Shown here piece after piece: positions 12,269-21,301 of a DNA stretch of 64,000 nt. The translations under genes and the position numbers were made by a program. The notes below the pieces were generated by a model that was not told the DNA's origin, made no database searches, and worked only from the letters and a program-made list of their open reading frames with translations. Source of the stretch: Argentina anserina (Eukaryota; Streptophyta; Magnoliopsida; Rosales; Rosaceae); the NCBI RefSeq assembly GCF_933775445.1, contig NC_065874.1, positions 3,491,001-3,555,000 on the forward strand. The letters are read 5' to 3'. Position 1 is the stretch's first letter, and the number at the start of each line of letters is the position of its first letter.

Positions 12269-13235
12269 AACTTTTCTGTTTTAGGGTTTCCATTTGTGGA
12301 AACCCCTCTCTCTCTCTTCGGGCCGCCCCCTCTCCCTCTCTCTCTTCCTCTCTCTTTCTCCTCGATCCCTCTCCCTCTCACTCTCGGCCTCACCTCCGAT
12401 CTCCCTTCACAGGGAGACGTGATTGTCACCGCCTAGCCAGGAAGCACCGCACCGCTCCCCTCTCCAACCCCCGAGCTTGCGACACACGAACTCGCCGTCG
12501 AGACCTTCATCGCTCGCCCCGAGCTCCTTCGCCGACTCTGTGCTCAAGGAGGGCACGCCTCCTCTTTCTCTTGCTCCCGGAGCCCTCCACGACAAGGCCT
12601 GAACCTCCATTCACCACGCGGCCTCACCTCCTTTCGAAATCGACGTCGACTGCCTCAAGCTTCACCAACGACAAATCGAAGCCTCCACGGTTTAATCTAG
12701 GTATGAATTGATGAATTTGACGTTTGTGTGTGATTGTATGATGATTGGGAGTATTTGGGAGGATTTAGGGATTGATTTGGAAGAGTTTCGGAGGAGAATC
12801 GGAGGTGTTGAGGAGAGTGAAGCACCGCCGCCTTAGGCGGCGCGTGTGAGTGCGTGGAGTAGCCTAGGGGCGGCGTGAGGCCGTGGGAAGGGCGGAGGAA
12901 GGAAGGGGAGAGGTTTGGGGCGGCGGTGGTGCAACACGCGCTGTTGGGAGTGTCGGCGCGTGGGCTCCACGCGCGGCCCGCCGGAGGTGGCGCGTGTGCC
13001 ACACGCGCCGCCACGTGCGGCGGTGGGAACAGTTTTGACAGAAGGGCATTTTGGTAATTTACTGTGCACGGTAAATGTAAATGTAATTTTTATTTACTAC
13101 GGTAAATTTAATTAAATTTTACCTTCATTAAATGTAATTATAAATTACTTTCAGTAAATGTAAAAAGTAATTTTGTAAAAGGGTAATTTAGTAAATTTTA
13201 TTTACTGAATTTGTATTTACATTTAAATCGTACGT

Positions 13236-13405
13236 ATACGTACAGAAATACGTATTAATATTTATACGTACAGAAATACGTATTAATATTTATACGTACA
13301 GAAATACGTATTAATAGTTATACGTACAGAAATACGTATTAATATTTATACGTACAGAAATACGTATATAACATTTATACGTACAGAAATACGTATAAAT
13401 CGTAG
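13236..13405 (+). repeat. 28-bp minisatellite, 6 copies, in the 3' LTR
   Basis: Same unit as in the 5' LTR. The array is shorter by exactly 140 bp (five units). Confidence 0.95.
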
Positions 13406-16173
13406 ATTTGTACAGTAACAGTGAATAGTAACAGTGAACAGTAATACTGAACAGTAACTTCGTAAAACCGAAAATTGCTGAACAGTAACCGATTATTACT
13501 GTTTCGGCATTTAAAGGTTTACGAAATGATTCTAAATTCTTTTCTTATCTTTTCAAGGTGATCGTTAAATCAAGGAAAGGAATTATCATCGGGAATTGTG
13601 GAATTACGCTCGAGTCTATAAGGTGAGTAAAATCTCACTGAATTACGAATCTACCCTCGTGGTGATTCAACATTTTTGCAAGTGTGTTTATCAAATGAAT
13701 TACAACATGTATATAATTTAGTGGACTACATATATACAGTATAATGGTAATAAGTACATATATATATATATATAGTTCATTAAATTACGTACTGTTATTA
13801 ATTCATTAAAAATAGTCATTTCGATTGCGGAAATTTGTGAATTGAGCATGTGTGGTGAAATATGACATGTATAAAATATAGTGGACTATATATATATTGT
13901 ATAAATGGTAAATAAGTACGAATATATATAGTTGCTATATAATATACTGTTATGATTTTATTGTGATTATATTGAACATGTGATTTGAATTGTACAATAT
14001 GATGTGAGATTATTGTACGTGATTTTTAACATTGAGATTGTTAAAATGTGAATTGTCTTCGGACCTGATTTTTGGTACAATATGATGTGAGATTATTGTA
14101 CGTGTTTGGCAAGTCGAAACCTAGCCTTTGGCCGGGCGAAAGTTACGATACAGTTAGAGCTCTAGTCTGTCTGCCTTAGTACCGCATGAGAGGTAACGGG
14201 TGGTTATCTGCTCATGGGTACTCAGTTTATTTTGGATGTTGGGTAGCGGGTGGCTATCCAATATCAACGGTGTATTACGAGAGGGGTAACAGATGTGTAC
14301 CAGCGTTCTTGGTACCCGTATTATAAATGCATTGGGTAACCAGAAGGGTTACTTAATTTCCTCATGAGCGTTTTGTTTCATATTTCTTTGGGTCAACCAG
14401 ATGGGCTGACCATTGACTCATGAGGGCATTTATATTTGTTGTTTTGTGATCTTTCGTATATTTTGATATGCGAATTATATTTTGATTTTACTCATACTAG
14501 CTATAAGCTTACCGGGTTGTGTTTACAATCCCGGTGCACCAATTCGATGGTGTAGGGGATAATTCTGCAGGTGCTGATTAGTGGGGGTTGAGTGACGACT
14601 ACAGAGGCTCGAAGTCGTTCGTATCCTACTTGTGGTGAGGTTTTAGCGTGATTTGTGTGTGAGAAGTTGTGTAATTTCATTTGTGAGATTTGTGAGTGAT
14701 TTGTGAGGATTATTACATTCCATTTTATGTATGGATTATAAATTTGGGTTGTAATAATTGGTTGGCTGAGTTGTATTGAGAACTCAGAATTGATCTGCTG
14801 TTACACTTTTATGATTTCGATTTATTTTGAGATTATTCGGTGTTTAACGACTTTAGAATTTTGAGTTTTTAAGCTCGAAATTTTGGGGTCGTTACACCCA
14901 TGAACCGTAGATGATCAAGTTCACGTAATTTAAACCAAAACATATTTTTAGAATAATTTTTATAAGCTAGTGATGCAATGACTATGTTAACAACTCAAAC
15001 TAAATTCAATAATTATAACACTATTTCGATCATGATGATCATTGTGAGGTTTACTCACCTTATTTCATAAAATTCTCGTAGAATCGAGAATGAAGTTTTT
15101 ATTATGTACATGCCCTGCGTGCAACTTCCACGACACCGAGAGCGATTCCCTCACTGGTTTCGTCGGTCACCTAATAGCATGATAAAGTGGTTAGAAAACG
15201 ATACGTAAAATCCCATGTGACGATTCATTACAGCTGAAAACAGTTAACAATCACTGTTCATGAAACACTATTTATGAAAAATTGTTCACAATCACTGTTC
15301 ATGCGCCGTCACCATTCCAGTGACCACCAATGATCACCAAATTTTACCACCACAATCTAATCAATATTTTCAACAACTTTCTAGTTGACACCAAAGTCTA
15401 AATCGAAGTTTAAACAGTCAAATCAACGAAGAACATAAAATCGGCACTATTCACATGACCCTAGAAAAAAAATCATCGATTCTCCTTGTGTGTTTCGTAA
15501 TAGATAAAACTGTTTTAGAGGGTTGATATACATACAAGCTTCAAAACACAAGAAGAATCACCTTGATTGGTTGCCGGAGGATGGAGTTCTCCTCACGTCT
15601 TCAACGGGACAACCGTATTGTTTATTCATTTATGGGTTTCAAATAGGTCAAATCTCTCCCAAACACTAACCCAGATCGGTAGGGGACGAAGAGACGGTTC
15701 CAACGCCACCAGTCTCACTCAATTTCGTCGTTGGACGACGGAGATATGGCCGGAGAAAAATTTGGCAACAAATAGGGAAAAATCACGTGAATAGTACTCG
15801 AGCTCGGGTGAATAGTAACCGAGCTGATTTTGGAAAAAAATCTAATTTTCTGATTTTTAATATCATCTTTTTTCTTTTATACTCTTTCTAAAATCGGAAA
15901 CAAAACTTCTGTTGCTAACAACTTTCACATACGATATATGATTAAAGCGTGCCACGCGTCTATGAACTCGTATTGACGAACTCTACGACTTTTATGAATG
16001 AAGTTTTATGAGCGGATAAAAAGTCAACTCTTGACCCCTCACGGTAACGTTTCTGAGTATAAATCGCTCGAACACTTTCGTTTTCTCTCTCGTACTATAT
16101 AATCGGATCGCCACCAATTTAAATATCTCCGAACAATAATTAAAAAATAATTATAAATTTTTAGGATATTACA

Positions 16174-17200
16174 TGAGGATAAGGATAAATCCAACTTGAT
16201 AATTGATTATATACTTCTCCAAGCTGATCATAATTGTAAATATGATAACCAGATTGATAGTTTGACTTCATGTGATTTGTTTGATGTCCCACTATGCTAT
16301 GTGCTTTATTAATATAGAATCAAAACTTAAGACAACTAAAGTAACATCATATGGAATACTTTGATCATCAATTAACCCTCTTGTCCTACTCTCGCACCTA
16401 TTTTGTTGTTGCGCATCATGACCACCTACTCTAGATCCATGATCTTCATATTGGTTAGCATGATCAAAATTGTTTTCACAAGTAAACTACTCAAATCATC
16501 CACCTACATAAGATTGTCCATATTCAAAGCTTGTATCTCCACCACCTTGTCGACTTCCACCACTACCATCACCATTACCACCACCACCACCACCACCATC
16601 AACTATCTAGAGTTGCTACGCCACCCCACACACTAGCATTATCATAATTATATTTTTAGGTCTCCAACTTCATCAAATAATACTTTATTTACATCAATTC
16701 TAAAATCAGTTGCATTGTCTACGACGTGTGGAGGGGGTTGTCATTTTCATTATCGAGGTCAAGGAGAGCATTTGTCACTGATATAGCTTGACTCTTAAGA
16801 GTTAAGACTTGAACATTCTCTACTCATCCAGATTTCTTTTACGAAAAATTAAAAATTAGTTGATTGAGTGACTACTATTTTAGTCTTCTTTTTGAAATCT
16901 CTCGAGTCTCGAGATGATTAATTAATTAAAAACTCATCTCCAAGAATCACAGACATCCTCAAGTTGAGATAAAAAAAATTATAAATAAAATTTTTCGGAT
17001 ATTTCTCTAAAATATGGAAGATATGTCGGAGATATAATAATTATCGGAGAAATATCGGAGATATTTTATGTCTTCAAATAAATATCGGAGATACGGAAAA
17101 AAAAATATACAACTAAGATATATCATTTTTTTTTAAATTGAGATATCAGATGATATATCGGAAATATCAAAGAGATTTTAAATCTTGGGAGTAACACACT
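16174..17200 (-). repeat. Right flank of the gypsy nest: degenerate DNA with ATATCGG repeats
   Basis: 16576-16600 is an (ACC)n stretch. 16995-17175 holds many degenerate copies of ATCGGAGATAT. The end reads, on the minus strand, GTGTTACTCCCAAGATTTAAAAT, resembling the left-flank terminus at 2634. The 77-codon frame at 16403-16636 is carried by the ACC run. I interpret this as the other half of an old DNA element split by the retrotransposons. No transposase is recognisable. Confidence 0.35.
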
Positions 17201-18800
17201 AACACTGCCACTCACTCACTCCTTTTCTCTCGAAGTAATTATTGAGGCTAAATTTTCACCGTTAAGCCTTATCCAAAGTTAGAGTTGAAATTTTCTTTGT
17301 TTTTAGCAATCCTTGTGAAAATCAATACTTGATAAAGAAATTAGTTAATAAGAGAAGAATAATAACAACAGGCTTCTTGTGATCGACTTTCGACACACTG
17401 AAGTATCATTGTCATTGCCCGTGAGATATGTTGTATTTGGATGACTCCTATCGAAGGGGAACGAACGAGATAAAGAATAAAACAGAAGTATTGTTGTAGT
17501 GTCAGAGCATGTGAGCTGCATCAGCTGCTCCGGCCAGTAGTAAACAATATATATTGCCGGCCAATACGTACTGCCTGCACCAATTATATATATAAGCAAC
17601 GACACAGCAGCGGGAGACAACCCGAAACCAGACGATAGACCCGTGATCGAATGATCAAATAAGACTCTGGCTTGTATAAACACTGCACTACGTTCTGAAA
17701 ATGCTTGTCTCTGTTGTATATAGCTTCCTCCTCCTCTTGATTATTGTCTGGCTCTGTTTCTAACCCATGTTTACATATGAACCTCTGCCTTTTTCCCACT
17801 TCGATTACTCCCCATGCTTATTCGAACTGTAAAAGTGCATGCGACAAGTATATATAGCTGTTGTAGTCCATTCCTTTTTGTTCATCCGATACAGTTCGGC
17901 ATTATTTCAGATAGCACTTCATAGCCATTGGCTAGCTAGCCTCGACCTGCCTCTCCTGCGGCACTGCTCGTAACTCTTTCAATCCCAACAATGAACATTT
18001 TGTCGTAAAGTTGGTGTCTTGGGCCTTTCCTAGTCTTCATCCTAAATTCCTAATTGAGGGTAGGGATAATATATTAGTTACTATATATGCCTTGGCTATA
18101 GGTTAATCTTTTCAAAATAAATCTATGTCGAGTATATTCTCATGCTAGGGGGCCTAGGGCACCTGTTAATTGATTAACACCCATGCACCCATACACATCC
18201 ACACCAGATGTGTATAGCATATATTGAGGGTAATATATTGATTAACGGTAATTACTTAATTAGAGTGAGTAATAGCATGAATGGACCCGTAAGTATGTGT
18301 GTATTATGCATTTGCTGCTTTTGCAGAACATTATATACGTACGTACACTGAAAAACTCTATTTCTCTAATTCTCTTACAACATTAATAACTTGAGAGAGA
18401 AGTTCGAATTCAGGAAAACCCTTGCAGTTGGGTAGCTTGTTGGAAGAGTATATATATGAACCATATATCATACTCTGTTTCTCTCTTTGCCTGATACCAT
18501 CCGGAAAGACCAATACATACAACTAGTATTGAAATTTGAAGGCCATTATACCAGAGCATGCCAGTTTATTTCTATGGATGAGAATAATGGTTTTAACAGC
18601 GTTAGACGCAGCTCTGTTTGTGTTTTGACAATATTCCAATTTCATCAATCAATCAAACTTTTGAAATGAATCTTTGATGAATATACAGTCTACACTATTG
18701 CCAATTCATATAAGACAAGAAGATAATATCTTGAGAATTCAAGATTTCAAGTCGACATACCCCTAGGTCCTGTAGTATAATAATTTAGTCAGTGATGCTC
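17201..18800. other. Intergenic, no gene seen
   Basis: Frames of 60-112 codons at 17345-17799 and 18487-18669 show no motif, overlap each other on one strand, and have no plausible promoter or splice structure. Confidence 0.5.
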
Positions 18801-18817
18801 TCCTCCTCTCGGCAAGC

Positions 18818-18825
18818 TATAAAAG
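18818..18825 (+). promoter_or_regulatory. TATA box of the HLH/ACT-like gene
   Basis: TATAAAAG 38 bp upstream of the chosen ATG, which implies a very short 5' leader. Confidence 0.55.
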
Positions 18826-18862
18826 CCAGGCTAACCCACAAGGCATTTTGTATCATCTCACT

Positions 18863-19596
18863 ATGCATAAAAGAGAGGTAGAAACAGTGATGAAGATGGG
18901 ATCTTGGCCGAGGAAGAGACTTTCATTGCGCCGAAAGCTTCAAACTCAAAGGAGCCTTACCAGGAGGAAATCCGTACGCACTGCAAAAGTATATCACTGG
19001 TCACCCCTTGAGCTAAATGCTTCATATTCTCTTCTCCTGTTGCTAATTAACTATTTGAATACACTGTTATGTGGTTTATATGTGAAGGTCAAGAAGAGTT
19101 CCACGGTCATGGATGCAATGCTTCACATCTGCCTACTGAAACTCAAGCTTGAAGCACTCCGCAAAGAGACTTTAGATCTCATGGCCATCAAAGCAAAGTA
19201 CTTGGAACTAATTAAACAACCTCATGTTGCCAAGGTGAGAAGAAATTCAACCTTCAAACTTTGATTTGTTCATTTAACTACCTATTTCAATTCTTCTTTT
19301 TAGTATATCACTTTCGGGATTCTGTTGGACAGGAAGTGAAGGTGGAGAAGATTGAGGAAGGATTTCGTGTAAGAGTGACATGCGAGAAAGCAGAGGACAC
19401 TTTGGTTTCCATCTTAGAAGCGTTTGATGAAATGGGTCTTAATATTCTACAAGCTAAAGTTTCATGCAATAGCTACTTTGCCATGGAAGCCATTGCAGCT
19501 CATGTAGCTCAAAATCAAGAATACAAGCTGGATGTGACAGATGTAACACAGGCAATTATGAAGGCCACCCAGAAGCAAGACTTATGCTGCAACTGA
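18863..19596 (+). CDS. HLH-type protein with C-terminal ACT-like domain (three exons)
   Basis: Exons 18863-18988, 19088-19234 and 19333-19596 give 178 aa. Both introns are GT-AG and phase 0. Residues about 20-72 form two amphipathic helices (SLRRKLQTQRSLT... and STVMDAMLHI...LKLEAL), like the HLH half of plant bHLH proteins. The usual DNA-contacting basic segment with H-E-R spacing is absent, although the N-terminus is Lys/Arg-rich. Residues about 92-170 look like the ACT-like dimerisation fold of bHLH proteins (EKIEEGFRVRVTCEKAED...VSILEAFDEMGL). It probably acts in the nucleus as a dimerising regulator; that is inference. Arabidopsis homologues are annotated as bHLH35-like. The start is the first ATG after the TATA box. 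Confidence 0.8.
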
Positions 19597-19960
19597 TGAA
19601 GTGATCAGTAACTTTAATTAATTAGTGCTAATCAATGTCATGATCGGAGACATAAACTGTAGTAGTGCGCATTTCGATCTGGTAGTTGTGATGTAATATA
19701 TGTATTTGCTGAGTATGATTATGACTTTTTTCTGGTATGACATATATTTCTGATTGTTGAATGCTGTCGAGTAAGATTATGATACATGCATGATTCTCGT
19801 ACATAAGTTTTTCATGCAATCTTTTTTGTTTTTCTTTCTCAATGATAAAACGAAAATCATCCCTAAGCTTCCCAATTGAGTACATATGTTCAACTTTGAG
19901 AAGAAAAAAAAAGGTGAAACGAAATCAAACACTTCAGATGTTCTCTTCATTTTACTTGTT

Positions 19961-20566
19961 TTAAGAACCATAAGTGGGTGAAGATTAACTCGGATGGTGC
20001 TTGGAAGCATGAGGAGGGTGTTGAAGGGTTTGGCGCTGTTTTTTGTGATTATCACGGTCATGTTATCGGCTTTTTTCTTATAACATTGACATTCCAAGTT
20101 CTATTGTAGCAGAGGTGATGGAGGTTATAATAATTATTGAGCTTGGCTGGGTTTGAGATTGGAAGCACATCTGGTTAGAGGTTGGCTTGTCACTTGTGCT
20201 AGACTATTTGTGTTCTCCTATGCACAATCCTTGGCAACTTCGAGTTCGTTGGCTTAATTGTTTGCTGCACATATCAGAAATGACTTTTCGGTTTTCTCAT
20301 ATTTTTCGCGAGGAATATAAGGAAGCAGATGTTTTAGCTAATCAAGGTACGACATTATCTCAACTAATTTGGTGGGATGTGCCTCCTCTTTTTATATCTT
20401 TGTAATAGTGACTTTTTGGGTCTCCCCTAGTTTCGGTTTTTATAGTTTTGTTATTTCGCTAGTTTGGCCCCTCTTGTTTCTCTCTTCTTGTTCTTTTTTA
20501 TTTAATCTATTAGGTTGTTAGGGGGTTTTTACTCCCTTTCACTCATCATTCAGCTGAAAAAAAAAA
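19961..20566 (+). mobile_element. 5'-truncated LINE remnant (RNase H end and poly(A))
   Basis: 19961-20405 reads as the RNase H-like terminal domain of plant non-LTR retrotransposons: KWVKINSDGAWK near the start, the KEADVLANQG motif near 20325, and WWDVPP before the stop. It is broken by stops and frameshifts around 20080-20160. The 3' tail ends CAGCTG followed by ten A (20557-20566), typical of plant LINEs. No clear target duplication was found. Confidence 0.75.
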
Positions 20567-20569
20567 CAT

Positions 20570-21157
20570 AATATGGAGAGGAAAATGGTGTGTTTGGGAT
20601 GGGCCTGGAAACTGTTGGAGAATCCTATTAATCTGAGAAAAGCATCCTTTTAAAGAAATGAAACTTGTCCTCGCTAATAAATCAAGAAACATAGTTATGT
20701 CAAGCCCAAGGCAGCACTAGAGAAAACAAAAGACAAGCCCAAAGTATCAAAGTATAAACTAATTAACAATGGCAAATCTTAGCACAAGGATTTCAGCTAC
20801 ATCATAACTTATAATAGTAATTCCTATGTAGATCTTCTATGCTCTTAGGTCTTCTATGTCTCATTTATTCTCGAAATGAAACGCAGATCGATAAACAAAT
20901 GTTCATAGTAAATTTAGAAAGATACACAAAGAATCTACGACGTACGATCGATGCTTAAATAGTTAAATTCATTCTCGAAATATCACCCTGCTACAAATAA
21001 CCTGGTTCTCACTTCAAGTATCTACTGTCAGTGTGGACTGTACTACATGTCCAGGACTGCAGGCAAAGGGTTTCGTCGTCGCCATATCTATCAACAGAAG
21101 CTTCTGTATAAGTAAGCAACTATTGTAAATGTCGAAAATATCTACTTTATTTTGCAG
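20570..21157. other. Intergenic, no gene seen
   Basis: No supported feature before the orphan exon at 21158. Confidence 0.5.
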
Positions 21158-21301
21158 ACCATTGATAAGCACACAAGGGCTGGCCTAGCCTGCAGCTTGA
21201 CCCCCAATTATTGGTTTAATCATCCAAGTGATAGCGACTTGCTCGATGACGAGATGCTTGAATTCTTCTCAGTTTTCATTGAGAAAATTAGGCAGTTTAA
21301 G
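21158..21301 (+). pseudogene. Orphan exon-like segment of 48 codons, family not recognised
   Basis: 144 bp open in one frame, preceded by TTTTGCAG and followed by GTACAACT, so it has acceptor and donor sites and keeps phase 0. The peptide (SLTPNYWFNHP followed by an acidic DLLDDEMLEFFS-type stretch) has protein-like composition. No partner exons were found within several kb on either side. It is likely a leftover or duplicated exon, though an exon of a longer gene cannot be excluded. Confidence 0.3.

Larger units (their letters stand above)
4078..14896 (+). mobile_element. Complete Ty3/gypsy retrotransposon (chromovirus, Tekay/Del-like)
   Basis: A 10.8-kb element with two direct LTRs (4078-7118 and 11941-14896), both TGTAATAACC...GTCGTTACA. 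It has a primer-binding site matching initiator tRNA-Met, a polypurine tract directly before the 3' LTR and one open gag-pol frame. It sits inside a minus-strand solo LTR of a related element. Flanks are CTCAT (4073-4077) and CCCAT (14897-14901), a 5-bp duplication with one mismatch. By eye the LTRs differ by about a dozen substitutions in some 2.9 kb, plus repeat-number and indel differences. The integrase-RT order and the C-terminal chromodomain-like tail point to the chromovirus branch. It appears structurally complete and recent; activity is not shown. Confidence 0.93.
11941..14896 (+). repeat. 3' LTR, 2956 bp
   Basis: Same ends as the 5' LTR. Relative to the 5' copy it has six rather than eleven 28-bp units, an extra 44-bp GC-rich segment around 12970-13013, an extra 13-bp GTGAATAGTAACA-type unit near 13420, and one fewer CT pair near 12340. 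From about 13600 to the end I see almost no difference between the LTRs. Confidence 0.93.
2799..16173 (-). mobile_element. Ty3/gypsy solo LTR, minus orientation, split by a nested element
   Basis: The solo LTR is present as 2799-4077 plus 14897-16173, about 2556 bp in total. On the minus strand it begins TGTAATATCC at 16173 and ends GGGGCTGTGACA at 2799, with terminal TG...CA. Many blocks match the nested element's own LTR in reverse: the CCCGGTGCACCAATTCGATGG block (here inverted near 3060), TCCTTCACGAAAG-type and TACGAGTTC blocks near the start, a minus-strand TATAAAAG (15874-15881) and the long CTCATGGGTACTCA / GGGTAAC repeats. Flanks TGGGG (2794-2798) and TGAGG (16174-16178) give a 5-bp duplication with one mismatch. 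No internal coding region belongs to it, which is why I call it solo. Confidence 0.8.

Noticed and set aside
12833..13115. Overlapping frames on both strands of the 3' LTR
   Set aside because: GC-rich LTR sequence open in several frames at once; compositional.
16403..16636. 77-codon Thr-rich frame
   Set aside because: Made by an ACC triplet run in degenerate DNA; no start context or homology.
17345..17799. Minus-strand frames of 112 and 71 codons
   Set aside because: They overlap each other in different frames, hydrophobic and Ser-rich by chance, with no promoter or splice support.
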